Source: Catenulispora sp. MAP5-51 (GTDB lineage: Bacteria; Actinomycetota; Actinomycetes; Streptomycetales; Catenulisporaceae). Taken from it: a stretch of DNA of 64,000 bases. The stretch lies in contig NZ_JBGCCH010000018.1 in the NCBI RefSeq assembly GCF_041261205.1, positions 1 through 64,000 of the forward strand, given 5' to 3'. The position numbers and the translations under genes were made by a program. Below are positions 27,745 to 37,444 of this stretch, piece by piece. The notes beneath the pieces were generated by a model. It saw only the letters and a list, made by a program, of their open reading frames with translations, had not been told where the DNA came from and did no database searches. Each line of letters begins with the position of its first letter. Positions within the stretch are counted from its first letter, which is position 1.

Positions 27745-28389
27745 CTACCCCCTCCGCGCCCCGCCCGCGATCAGCCCCGGCGTCTTCGCCGCCAGCTCCG
27801 GGCCGGCCTTCGCGACCGAGCCGGTGTCGTGCGGCGGCTGGGGGTCGTACTCGATCCAGAGCTGGACCGCCTTTGCGAACTCCTCGCCCTCGATCAGGCC
27901 GGTCAGGGTCAGGGCCATGTCGATGCCGGAGGAGACGCCCGCCGCCGTGACCACCTTGCCCCGGCGGACCACGCGTTCGGGGGTGTAGCGCGCGCCGAAG
28001 GCTTCGAGTTCGGGGATCGCGTTCCAGTGGGTGGTGGCGTCCAGGTCCTTGAGGATGCCCGCCGCGCCGAGGAGGAGGGCGCCGGTGCACACCGAGGTGG
28101 TCCAGGTGGTGGTTTCGTGCATGCGGGCCATCCAGTCGGTCAGGGGCTTGCGGGCCTCGTAGTCGCGGGTGCCGCGGCCGCCGGGGACCAGGAGGATGTC
28201 GCAGGCGTCGATGTCGTCGGGGGTGGCCTGGGCCTTGAGGCCGAAGCCGCCGTCGGCGCCGGCGATCACGTCGGGTTCGGTGGCGACGAACACGACTTCG
28301 GCGTTCGGCAGGAAGCGGAGGACGTCGTACGGGCCGACGAGGTCCAGGGGCATGAAGCCGGGGAACAGGGGGATGGCGATGCGGGGCAT
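27745..28389 (-). CDS. DJ-1/PfpI family protein (isonitrile hydratase-like)
   Basis: 214 residues. The class I glutamine-amidotransferase-like fold shows the nucleophile elbow TSVCTGALLLGAAG (Cys about residue 100), the preceding ILLVPGGRGTRDY loop and the acidic residue near the N-terminus (PLDLVGPYDVL). The overall pattern with THWN(A) after the Cys elbow matches InhA isonitrile-hydratase-like proteins. It lies next to an AraC regulator with a homologous N-terminal domain; such pairs are common. Confidence 0.9.
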   Translation of the reverse strand: MPRIAIPLFPGFMPLDLVGPYDVLRFLPNAEVVFVATEPDVIAGADGGFGLKAQATPDDIDACDILLVPGGRGTRDYEARKPLTDWMARMHETTTWTTSVCTGALLLGAAGILKDLDATTHWNAIPELEAFGARYTPERVVRRGKVVTAAGVSSGIDMALTLTGLIEGEEFAKAVQLWIEYDPQPPHDTGSVAKAGPELAAKTPGLIAGGARRG

Positions 28390-28403
28390 GATCGACTCCT
28401 CGT

Positions 28404-28461
28404 CGTGAAAGACAGCGTCGTAAACCGGCGCCGTGAAGGCCAGCGTCGTGAAAGCCAGCGT
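28404..28461. repeat. Short imperfect repeats between DJ-1 and GlxA genes
   Basis: CGTGAAAGACAGCGT (28404), CGTGAAGGCCAGCGT (28432) and CGTGAAAGCCAGCGT (28447) are near-identical 15-mers in the 74-bp gap. They may be slippage products or regulator sites. Confidence 0.55.
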
Positions 28462-28463
28462 CC

Positions 28464-29435
28464 TTATCTGCGGACGCTGAAGTGCCGCCGGTACTCGCCG
28501 GGCGTGACCCGGATCGTCCGGTTGAAGGTGCGGTGCATGGTCTCGACCGTGCCGAAGCCGCAGGTGCGGGCGATGCGGTCCAGGCCGTCGCGGGTGCTCT
28601 CCAGCAGCCTTTGCGCCGCCTCGATCCGTGCCGCCTCGACGTACGCCGCGACCGTCATCCCGGTCTCGGCGCGGAACACCCGCGAGAAGTGCCGCTCGCT
28701 CAGCGCCGCGCGCCGGGCCAGCGCCGGCAGGCTGAGGTCGTCGTCGAGGTGGTCGGCGATCCAGGCCTGCGTCTCGCGCAGCGCGTCGCGTCCCGGGCGC
28801 TGCGCCGCCAGCTGGCGGCTGAACTGCGCCTGGCCGCCGGGCCGCTGCACGAACACCACCAGCTGCTTGGCGATGCCCCGCGCCACCTCCGCGCCGTGGT
28901 CGTCCTCGACCAGCGCCAGCGCCAGGTCCACGCCGGCGGTGACCCCGGCCGAGGTCCAGATCGGGTCGTCGCGGATGAAGATCGGGTCCGCTTCGACGAG
29001 CACGTCCGGGAACCGCTCGGACAGTTCGTCACAGGACTCCCAGTGCGTGACGGCGCGCCGGCCGTCGAGAAGTCCCGCGGTGGCCAACAGAAACGCGCCG
29101 GAGCACACCGAGGCGACGCGCCGCGCTCGACCCGCCGCCGCCCGGACCCACTCGACGTACGCCGGATCCTCGCTCGCGGCCCGCACCCCGCGGCCGCCGA
29201 CCACCACCAGCGTGTCGATCGGCAGCCCGGCGGCCTCGGCCATGGTCCGGTGCGGTACGACGGCCAAGCCGTCCGACGCCGTCACCGGGTCGGCCGCCGA
29301 CGCCACGACCTCGGTCTCATACCGCCGGCGATCCGACCGGTACAACCTGTCCGCCTGCGAGAACACCTCCAGCGGCCCGGTGAGGTCGAGCAGCTGGAAG
29401 TCCGGGAAGACCAGGAAGACCACGCGGCGGCTCAT
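28464..29435 (-). CDS. GlxA-type AraC-family transcriptional regulator
   Basis: 323 residues. The N-terminal DJ-1/PfpI-like domain (VVFLVFPDFQLLDLTGPLEVFSQ; VASVCSGAFLLATAGLLDG, with the Cys elbow retained) is followed by a C-terminal AraC double helix-turn-helix (LSLPALARRAALSERHFSRVFRAETGM, RIARTCGFGTVETMHRTFNRTIRVTPGEYR). It lies upstream of the DJ-1 enzyme gene, separated by 74 bp, and probably regulates it in response to a small metabolite. Confidence 0.94.
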   Translation of the reverse strand: MSRRVVFLVFPDFQLLDLTGPLEVFSQADRLYRSDRRRYETEVVASAADPVTASDGLAVVPHRTMAEAAGLPIDTLVVVGGRGVRAASEDPAYVEWVRAAAGRARRVASVCSGAFLLATAGLLDGRRAVTHWESCDELSERFPDVLVEADPIFIRDDPIWTSAGVTAGVDLALALVEDDHGAEVARGIAKQLVVFVQRPGGQAQFSRQLAAQRPGRDALRETQAWIADHLDDDLSLPALARRAALSERHFSRVFRAETGMTVAAYVEAARIEAAQRLLESTRDGLDRIARTCGFGTVETMHRTFNRTIRVTPGEYRRHFSVRR

Positions 29436-29529
29436 GCATCAAGCCTCGCCGCCGCCCCCGAAGTCCGCAATGACACAGGAGTGACAGATCCGGCCATGAG
29501 GCCGCGGCCGGATCCGCAGGGCACGCCCC

Positions 29530-30660
29530 CTACTCGGGCGCCTCCCGCACCGCCATCGCGGCCACCAGCACCTTCCCCATCTCCGGCGTCATCACGTGGA
29601 AGTGGCTGCTGACGAACTCGGCCGAATCCAGATTGCTGATCGCCCCGGCCGGAAACGCGTATCCCGCGCCCTCCACCGGAAGCATCCGTCCCCACACCGA
29701 CTCCGGCGACGACAGCGCGCCGTGCCGGCCGATCGCGCCGAACTCGTCGCGCACATCGCTGTCGCGCACCATCCCGGTCGTGTCCGGCTGGTCCCCGGCC
29801 AGCCGCGAGGCCAGCTCATAGGGGATGCCGACCATCTCGTCGTGGTGCGAGTACGTCACCACCACCGGCCCCTTCAGCCGCCCGCCGAACAACCCCGGGC
29901 GGAACAGGCCGTCGTGCACGCCGTCCCACTGCTTGGCGAACCCGAACTGCGAGAACGCCCCCTGGATCAGCGTCATCGACGACACCGGGAACGGCTGGCA
30001 ATTGGTCAGCGCCGAGGCCATCACCCGGGCCCCGAAACTGTGCCCGGCCAGGTGCAGCCGGACCTCCGGGCGCGCTGCGCGGACCGCGGCCAGCACCGGG
30101 ACGAGCCCTTTGCCGACCGCGCCGGCGCGCGCCTTCATCTCGTAGTAGGTCGCCAGGTTCATGACGGCGGAGATGCCGTCCTCCAGCGACCCGAACCTCT
30201 CCAGCAGCGTCCTGGGTTCCAGGCCGAAGAAGGCGGCCTGGTGGTCGCCGGGGTTGGCGTACTCCGCCGACACCGGGAGCCGCTCGATCTCCCCGCCGAC
30301 GCGGTGCCGGATCCGGGTGACGAAGGACTCGGCGGCCCGGCCGCTCGGGTCGCCGGCGCCGGCCGCCACCGCCGCGGCCTCGACCTCCGGCTCGGCGTCG
30401 AATCGTTTGGCCGGCCACAGGATCCCCAGGACCGCCAGTCCCGGCGGGGCGCCGCCGGCTTGAGCGATGGCCGCGGTGAGGCCGGAGTACAGGATCTGCG
30501 CACGTGGCGGGTCGTCGAGCCAGCCGTGCGAGAGCACGAGCAGGTCCGTCACGTCCGCGCCGAGGGCCACCGCCGGGGCGGCTCCTCGCTGGCTGGGATC
30601 GGCCGGTTGACCGTCCGCTCCGAATGACAACTCTCCGTAGGCGAATCCGTTGAGGGTCAC
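29530..30660 (-). CDS. Alpha/beta hydrolase-fold serine hydrolase
   Basis: About 376 residues from a GTG at 30660 (VTLNGFAYGELSF). Motifs: LVLSHGWLDDPP (oxyanion hole), the nucleophile elbow LAGHSFGARV, and a closing His region (SSHFHVMTPE). No signal peptide is apparent. The frame continues far upstream antisense to hisC, but codon use and the divergent hisC promoter argue for the GTG start; no strong ribosome-binding site is present. Substrate is unknown. Confidence 0.8.
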   Translation of the reverse strand: MTLNGFAYGELSFGADGQPADPSQRGAAPAVALGADVTDLLVLSHGWLDDPPRAQILYSGLTAAIAQAGGAPPGLAVLGILWPAKRFDAEPEVEAAAVAAGAGDPSGRAAESFVTRIRHRVGGEIERLPVSAEYANPGDHQAAFFGLEPRTLLERFGSLEDGISAVMNLATYYEMKARAGAVGKGLVPVLAAVRAARPEVRLHLAGHSFGARVMASALTNCQPFPVSSMTLIQGAFSQFGFAKQWDGVHDGLFRPGLFGGRLKGPVVVTYSHHDEMVGIPYELASRLAGDQPDTTGMVRDSDVRDEFGAIGRHGALSSPESVWGRMLPVEGAGYAFPAGAISNLDSAEFVSSHFHVMTPEMGKVLVAAMAVREAPE

Positions 30661-30744
30661 ACCTGATATGTCCCGCTTCGGGCGGTCGGCGAAAAGTCCC
30701 GGGACGGTTAATCTGAGATCAACCCCGAGAAGGAGATTCCAGCC

Positions 30745-31815
30745 GTGGCCGACGACGTCCAGACCCCGAAGCTCCGTGAAGCATTGCGCGGCATCCCCGC
30801 CTACAAGGCGGGAAAGAACCCCGACGCTTCCGCCTTCAAGCTGTCCTCGAATGAGAACCCTTACCCCCCGCTGCCGGGCGTGCTGGAAGCGGTTCAGAAG
30901 TCCGCGGAGAACTTCAACCGCTACCCGGACATGGGCTGCTCGGCGCTGAGCGCGGAGATCGCCGAGCGCTTCGGCGTGCCGGTGGAGCACGTGGCGACCG
31001 GGACCGGCTCGGTCGGTGTCGCGCAGCAGCTGCTGCAGGCCACCTCGGGGCCGGGCGACGAAGTGATCTACGCGTGGCGCTCCTTCGAGGCGTACCCGAT
31101 CATCACCCAGATCTCCGGCGCCACCTCGGTGCGGGTGCCGCTGACCCCCGGCGAGCACCACGACCTGGACGCGATGGCCGCCGCGGTGACCGACCGCACG
31201 CGGCTGATCTTCGTGTGCAACCCGAACAACCCCACCGGCGTCGCGATCCCCGAGGACGACCTGGTGCGCTTCCTGGACCGGATCCCCGGCGACGTGCTCG
31301 TGGTGATCGACGAGGCGTACCGGGAGTTCGTGCGGGACGAGAGCATCCCCGACGGCGTGGACCTCTACCGCGACCGCCCCAACGTGGCGGTCCTGCGCAC
31401 CTTCTCCAAGGCCTACGGCCTGGCCGGACTGCGCGTCGGCTTCGCGATCGCGCACGAGCCGGTCGCCGCGGCGCTGCGGCAGACCGCCGTGCCGTTCGGG
31501 GTGAACAGCCTGGCGCAGGTGGCCGCGATCGAGTCGCTGCGCGCCGAGAAGCAGCTGCTGGAGCGCTGCGAGGCGCTGGTCCAGGAGCGCACCCGGGTCA
31601 CCGCCGCGCTGCGCGAGCAGGGCTGGACCGTGCCGGAGAGCCAGGCCAACTTCATCTGGCTGCGCCTGGGCGAGCGCACCGTGGAGTTCGCCGCGAAGGC
31701 CGAGGCCGCCGGGATCGTGGTCCGGCCGTTCGCCGGCGAGGGCGCGCGCGTCACGATCGGCGAGGTCGAGGCGAACGACATCCTGCTGCGAGTCGCCGCC
31801 GAATTCCTGAAGTAG
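30745..31815 (+). CDS. hisC: Histidinol-phosphate aminotransferase-type PLP enzyme
   Basis: 356 residues from a GTG at 30745 preceded by GAAGGAG. Fold-type I aminotransferase with [14 protein letters not shown] near the N-terminus, the cofactor region [24 protein letters not shown], and the PLP Lys in [14 protein letters not shown] at about 222. It transaminates imidazole-acetol phosphate with glutamate (His pathway). The gene is apart from any other his gene, so it may equally serve as an aromatic aminotransferase (Pat), a close relative; I cannot separate these from motifs alone. Confidence 0.88.
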   Translation: MADDVQTPKLREALRGIPAYKAGKNPDASAFKLSSNENPYPPLPGVLEAVQKSAENFNRYPDMGCSALSAEIAERFGVPVEHVATGTGSVGVAQQLLQATSGPGDEVIYAWRSFEAYPIITQISGATSVRVPLTPGEHHDLDAMAAAVTDRTRLIFVCNPNNPTGVAIPEDDLVRFLDRIPGDVLVVIDEAYREFVRDESIPDGVDLYRDRPNVAVLRTFSKAYGLAGLRVGFAIAHEPVAAALRQTAVPFGVNSLAQVAAIESLRAEKQLLERCEALVQERTRVTAALREQGWTVPESQANFIWLRLGERTVEFAAKAEAAGIVVRPFAGEGARVTIGEVEANDILLRVAAEFLK

Positions 31816-31864
31816 CGCCAGGGCCGCCGGGCGCCTTCGCGGCCCCCGGCCTAGACTCGGACCG

Positions 31865-33076
<1,212 letters not shown>

Positions 33077-33092
33077 CGGCACCCGCCGCCGG

Positions 33093-34697
33093 TCACACGA
33101 CCTGGAAGGTCGCCATCATCCCCATGTCCTCGTGCTCCAGGTTGTGGCAGTGCGCCACATACCGCCCCCGGTAGGAGTCGAACCGCACCGCGAAGGTGAT
33201 CTCAGAGCCCGGAGACAGCTCCACCGTGTCCTTCCAACCGTGGTCGTACTCCCCGAGCCCGCCGGAGCCGCGCCCCGTCACCTGGAAGTGTGCCCCGTGC
33301 AGGTGCACCGGGTGCCGTTCCACAGAGGTCACCGTCCACTGCTCCGTCTTGCCGAACACCGGCTTCAGCAGCGGATGCGCCGGGTCGAAGGCCTTGCCGT
33401 TCACGTGCCACTGGTCGCCGTCCAAGGCGAAGACCAGGCGGCGCTTGGCCCCGTCCACGGTCAGCTTCTCGATCGTGGACAGCGTGGCGGGGACCGAGGA
33501 GTCGTCCGAGGCCTTGGACGTCACCTTGAACTGCATCACCCGGCCGGGGCCGCCGCTGTCGGCGGAGTTCTTCAGGGTCACGGTCGAGCCGACCGGGTAC
33601 TTGGAGAAGTCGACGACCACGTCGAAGCGCTCGGCCGGGGACATGTGCAGCGTGGAATGTGTCAGCGGCGCGGCCAACAGGCCGCCGTCGGAGCCGACCT
33701 GGACGAACTCCCCGCCGCCGGGTCCGTCCAGCTCCAGCTCGTAGCGGCGCGCGTTGGAGGCGTTGACCAGCCGCAGCCGGTACTTCACCGCGGCCACCTC
33801 CAGATACGGCCAGGGCGCGCCGTTCACCAGGATCACGTCGCCCTGCGCGCCGGCGGCGATCGACTTGTCCATGCCCGGCTTGCCGAGCAGCGTCGGGTCC
33901 TTCACCGGGTAGATCAGCTGGCCGTCGGCGTCGAAGGCGCGGTCGGCGATCATCAGCGGGATCTCGCGATCGCCCTTGGGCAGCGGCAGCTTGTCGTCCT
34001 CGGCGTCGCGCACCACGCAGAGCCCGAACAGGCCGCGCCAGACCTGCGCCCCGCTGAAGTCCATGCGGTGGTCGTGGTACCAGAGCGTGGCGGCACGCTG
34101 GTTGAGCGGGAAGACGTAGTCCCGCTGTACGGCGGTCATGTGCGCCAACGGGTCCGCCATCGTCGGCATGCCGTCCATACCCTCCATGCCACCCATGCCG
34201 GGCATCGACCCGGCCGTGCCCGGGTTCGCCATGTCCGCGAGCGCCTGCGGGAACACCAGGTCGGTGGGGAAGCCGTCGTCGGCGGGCGGGGTCAGGCCGC
34301 CGTGCAGGTGCGTGACGATCGGCACCGGCAGCTGGTTGGTCTGGTGCACGACCATCGGCGTGCCGGCGTGCACGTCCAGATACGGCCCCGGGAACGTCCC
34401 GTTGTAGCCGAAGACCTTCGTCTTGTAGCCGGGCAGGATCTCGACCTCGGCCTGCTTGAGCGTCATCGAGAAGTGGACGCCCTGCGCATCGGTGGAATCC
34501 GGGGCCAAGGCCTGCAGGATCGGCAGCGGAACGCTGAACGGTTCCGGCAGCTTCGCCTTGCTCGTCAGGGTGCCGGGGTTGATCCCGTCATCGCCGGGCT
34601 TGGCACAGCTCGCGAGCGCCGGCGCCAGCACCGCCGCCATCCCGGCGCCGCCGAAGAGCCGCAGCGCGCCACGGCGGGACACGCGAAGGCTGCTCAT
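33093..34697 (-). CDS. Tat-exported multicopper oxidase (CueO/laccase type)
   Basis: 534 residues from ATG 34697. The N-terminus SLRVSRRGALRLFGGAG is a Tat signal and ALASCAKPG a lipobox, so it is likely a lipid-anchored Tat substrate. Copper ligand motifs are complete: HLHGG, WYHDH, HPVHLHGAHF and HCHNLEHEDMGMM (T1/T2/T3 copper centre). A Met-rich insert (MPGMGGMEGMDGMPTM) near 170-185 resembles Cu(I)-binding segments of CueO-type cuprous oxidases. It overlaps the upstream 4-helix membrane-protein gene by 4 bp (ATGA), so both are made together. Probable role is periplasmic copper oxidation or detoxification, or oxidation of phenols. Confidence 0.94.
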   Translation of the reverse strand: MSSLRVSRRGALRLFGGAGMAAVLAPALASCAKPGDDGINPGTLTSKAKLPEPFSVPLPILQALAPDSTDAQGVHFSMTLKQAEVEILPGYKTKVFGYNGTFPGPYLDVHAGTPMVVHQTNQLPVPIVTHLHGGLTPPADDGFPTDLVFPQALADMANPGTAGSMPGMGGMEGMDGMPTMADPLAHMTAVQRDYVFPLNQRAATLWYHDHRMDFSGAQVWRGLFGLCVVRDAEDDKLPLPKGDREIPLMIADRAFDADGQLIYPVKDPTLLGKPGMDKSIAAGAQGDVILVNGAPWPYLEVAAVKYRLRLVNASNARRYELELDGPGGGEFVQVGSDGGLLAAPLTHSTLHMSPAERFDVVVDFSKYPVGSTVTLKNSADSGGPGRVMQFKVTSKASDDSSVPATLSTIEKLTVDGAKRRLVFALDGDQWHVNGKAFDPAHPLLKPVFGKTEQWTVTSVERHPVHLHGAHFQVTGRGSGGLGEYDHGWKDTVELSPGSEITFAVRFDSYRGRYVAHCHNLEHEDMGMMATFQVV

Positions 34698-35062
34698 GCG
34701 GCGGCCGCCGGCTTGTACGGACGCATGATCAGCGGCATGAGCTGGGCGACGCCGCCCATCATCAGGACGCCCAGCGGGATGTGGATCCACATGACGTGGC
34801 CGAAGCCGGCGCCCGTCTGCACGATCTCGACGGCCAGCAGGGCGGCCGAGACGGTGAACGCCGCGCGGGGCACCAGGCCCCGGCGCCAGGCCGGGACCGC
34901 CAGGACGGTCATGACCAGACACAGGGCCACGACGACCATGGCGTTGGTGGCGTGCGAGTCGATCGCCGTGTCCTGTCCGGACAGGAACAGGCCCGCCAGG
35001 ATCGGTTGCAGCAGGAAGGAAAGCGCGTGGAGCACAGCGACCACGCGCAGGGCAGGAAGCAT
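34694..35062 (-). CDS. Four-helix integral membrane protein coupled to the multicopper oxidase
   Basis: 122 residues from ATG 35062 with GAGGGGG upstream (the frame has longer alternatives). Four membrane segments are predicted, at about 5-28, 43-60, 73-93 and 98-115. Conserved-looking His residues sit at helix ends: VLHALSF, DSHATNA, FGHVMWIHIPLGV. These resemble haem-ligand positions in small cytochrome-b-like or COX15-type bundles. This is an inference from the pattern; it could also be a copper-handling partner. The 4-bp overlap with the oxidase gene argues for a shared job. Confidence 0.8.
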   Translation of the reverse strand: MLPALRVVAVLHALSFLLQPILAGLFLSGQDTAIDSHATNAMVVVALCLVMTVLAVPAWRRGLVPRAAFTVSAALLAVEIVQTGAGFGHVMWIHIPLGVLMMGGVAQLMPLIMRPYKPAAAA

Positions 35063-35210
35063 CGGTACGTCCCCCTCGACGTATTCGTCTCTTACAGTTC
35101 GCGATGACCTCACGACCCTGGCACACCGGAGTTGATCTACGCGTCCCTCAGCGGAAGGCAGCCGTCATACTCCGCTGGAAGTACCTGCCAGGACGTAGGC
35201 TGGACGGGCC

Positions 35211-35750
35211 ATGACGAACGACGCCCCCACCCCCGAGTCCACCCCGCCGCCCCCGGTCGACCAGGTCGACCTGGCCGCCGTCGAGGCCCAGCTGAGCCGC
35301 ACGCCCCGGGGCGTGCGCCAGATCGCGCACCGCTGCGCCTGCGGCAACCCGGACGTGGTGGAGACCGCGCCGCGGCTGCCCGACGGCGCGCCGTTCCCGA
35401 CGCTGTTCTACCTGACCTGCCCCAAGGCGGCCTCGGCGATCGGCACCCTGGAGGCCTCGGGGCTGATGAAGGAGATGACCGAGCGTCTGAAGACCGATCC
35501 GGAGCTGGCCGCGGCCTACCGCGCGGCCGACGAGGACTACCGGTCCCGGCGCGACGCCATCGAGGTCCTGGAGGGCTTCCCGACCGCCGGCGGCATGCCG
35601 GACCGCGTGAAGTGCCTGCACGTTCTGGTCGGCCACTCCCTGGCCGTCGGCCCCGGGGTGAACCCGCTGGGCGACGAGGCGCTGGCGCTGCTGCCGGAGT
35701 GGTGGAAGTCCGGGCCATGTGTCGAACCGGGCATGGAAGCGGGTGCATAG
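35211..35750 (+). CDS. DUF501 family protein
   Basis: 179 residues. Features of DUF501: QLSRTPRGVRQIAHRCACGNPDVVETAPRLPDGAPFPTLFYLTCP in outline, with Cys residues in RCACG and TCPK that might bind a metal, and the C-terminal DRVKCLHVLVGHSLAVGPGVNPLGDEAL. No known activity. In actinomycetes it is almost always next to ppx/gppA and close to enolase and the FtsB/DivIC gene; here the next gene, 7 bp on, is ppx, but enolase and divIC are not upstream. Confidence 0.92.
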   Translation: MTNDAPTPESTPPPPVDQVDLAAVEAQLSRTPRGVRQIAHRCACGNPDVVETAPRLPDGAPFPTLFYLTCPKAASAIGTLEASGLMKEMTERLKTDPELAAAYRAADEDYRSRRDAIEVLEGFPTAGGMPDRVKCLHVLVGHSLAVGPGVNPLGDEALALLPEWWKSGPCVEPGMEAGA

Positions 35751-35756
35751 CGGAAC

Positions 35757-36722
35757 ATGAACGACATGACGAAGCGCGTCGCCGCGATCGACTGCGGCAC
35801 CAACTCCATCAGGCTGCTGATCGCGGACGTCCACCGGCGGACCGGCAAGACCGAGGACGTGGTGCGCGAGATGCGCATCGTGCGCCTCGGCGAGGGCGTG
35901 GACGCCACCGGCCGGCTGGCCCCGGCCGCGCTGGAGCGCACCTTCAACGCGTGCCTGGAGTACCAGGACCTGATCGAGCGCAACAGCGGCGGCGAGCCGA
36001 TCCCGCTGCGCTTCGTCGCCACCAGCGCCACCCGCGACGCCGAGAACCGCGGCGAGTTCGTCAAGGGGGTCAAGGGCATCCTCGGCGTCGAGCCGTACGT
36101 GGCCACCGGGGACGAGGAAGCGCGCTTCGCCTTCACCGGCGCCACCGCCGAGCTGCCGCACGACCGGCACCAGGCGCCGTACCTGGTCATCGACATCGGC
36201 GGCGGTTCGACGGAGTTCGTGCTCGGCGACGACGAGCGCGGCGTGATCGCGGCCCGCAGCGTCGACATGGGCAGCGTGCGGATGTACGAGCGGCACCTGA
36301 AGTCGGACGGTGTCGCGACCGAGGCCCAGGTCAAGGCGGCGCGGGCGGACATCGAGAAGCTGATCGACCGGGCCGCCGAGGCGGTGCCGCTGGACGAGGC
36401 GCGCACCCTGGTGGGCCTGGCCGGCACCGTGACCACGCTCGGCGCGGTCGCGCTGGACCTGCGGGAGTACGACTCCTCCCGCGTCCACTTGTCGCACATC
36501 TCGCTGGGCCGGGTCCGCGACATGACCGCACAGCTGTTGGGGATGACGCCGGACGAGCGCAAGGCGGTCCCGGCGATCCACCCGGGGCGCGCCGACGTGA
36601 TCGGGGCCGGGGCGCTGATCCTGCTGGCGATCATGGAGCGGGTGGCGCCCAGCCTGGGAACGCCGGAGGTCGTGATCAGCGAGCGGGACATCCTGGACGG
36701 GATCGCGGCGAGTATCGCCTGA
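35757..36722 (+). CDS. ppx: Exopolyphosphatase/pppGpp phosphohydrolase (Ppx/GppA)
   Basis: 321 residues, the short single-domain actinobacterial form. ASKHA-fold phosphatase with the phosphate-1 loop AIDCGTNSIRLLIAD, SATRDAENRGEFV, phosphate-2 loop VIDIGGGSTEFVLG and GLAGTVTTLGAV. It degrades inorganic polyphosphate or pppGpp. ATG 35757 or 35766 could be the start. It forms a two-gene unit with DUF501. Confidence 0.94.
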   Translation: MNDMTKRVAAIDCGTNSIRLLIADVHRRTGKTEDVVREMRIVRLGEGVDATGRLAPAALERTFNACLEYQDLIERNSGGEPIPLRFVATSATRDAENRGEFVKGVKGILGVEPYVATGDEEARFAFTGATAELPHDRHQAPYLVIDIGGGSTEFVLGDDERGVIAARSVDMGSVRMYERHLKSDGVATEAQVKAARADIEKLIDRAAEAVPLDEARTLVGLAGTVTTLGAVALDLREYDSSRVHLSHISLGRVRDMTAQLLGMTPDERKAVPAIHPGRADVIGAGALILLAIMERVAPSLGTPEVVISERDILDGIAASIA

Positions 36723-36882
36723 CCTGCGAAAAGCATCCGAAGGCCGCTGTCACCGCATACCAGTCGGCCGAAAGGCTGCGGCGCACAGCGTTCCTGATCT
36801 GCGGGGGAAGAGCCCGCAGTCGGTCTGCTACCCGGCCTTCGAGACCGACTACTGCGCGGCGGGCACGCTCTCCGACGGCTCG

Positions 36883-37116
36883 GTGGTCATGGTGGTGCAC
36901 GGCACCGGCGAGCCGGCCAGTGGCCCGCCGACGCACAGCAACACAGTCATGATCACCCGGCCCGACCACATGCTGATCAACGTCGTGGAGTGGAGCAACG
37001 GCCCGCTCACCGACGACCAGCTGTACAAGATCGTGTCGGATCCGCGCTGGGGGCTGAAGACGGACGGTTCCTTCGTCGCGAACGCCGATCGGGTCGTCCG
37101 GCCGTACTCGGGCTGA
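36883..37116 (+). pseudogene. Fragment of a secreted/regulatory protein (C-terminus)
   Basis: In this frame the sequence reads ...CYPAFETDYCAAGTLSDGSVVMVVHGTG, then VMITRPDHMLINVVEWSNG, LTDDQLYKIVSDPRWG and ends at 37116. This resembles the C-terminal domain of actinomycete lipoproteins or secreted proteins of unknown function. Neither a signal peptide nor a plausible start with a ribosome-binding site is present upstream; the frame merely continues into the end of ppx. It is probably a 5'-truncated remnant. A short expressed protein starting at ATG 36883 cannot be excluded. Confidence 0.4.
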
Positions 37117-37444
37117 GGTCGCCGACCACCGCCTGAGACACCGCCTGAGAAAGGGGCGGGAACTCTCCCGTGGCGCCGCTCGTATTCACGGGCGGCGCTA
37201 TTCTTCTACACATCGTCGAATGTGTCTCACTACCTGACACTGTGTCGGGATAGCTGTAATGTTGCTCACAGTGTGACCAGCGTCACCAGCGCATCCACTG
37301 TCAAACGCGCACAAATCTTCCCGCCGACACCAGCTGTTAACACCGGCCGCACCGGGCACCCTCTGAACGTCTCTACGCTTGAGAAGTAAGAAGATCGAGC
37401 GTCGAGAAGGCGGCCTTGGACTAGGCGGCGGAGGCGAGCATCAA
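37117..37444 (+). other. Non-coding region upstream of ndh
   Basis: Contains a 12-bp direct repeat (CACCGCCTGAGA twice, near 37128-37151), a short palindrome TCACA-G-TGTGA at 37266-37276 about 170 bp upstream of ndh, and a TACGCT element at 37372-37377 that could be a -10 box. No gene is visible. The palindrome recalls redox (Rex/CRP-like) half-sites but does not match either consensus well. Confidence 0.4.

Noticed and set aside
36723..36882. Extension of the ppx-downstream frame upstream to the end of ppx
   Set aside because: The frame is open but has no start with a ribosome-binding site and no coding signature; treated as part of a 5'-truncated fragment.
37266..37276. Rex or CRP site upstream of ndh
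   Set aside because: TCACA-G-TGTGA is the inverse arrangement of the usual TGTGA-N6-TCACA site and lies about 170 bp from the start; too weak to call.
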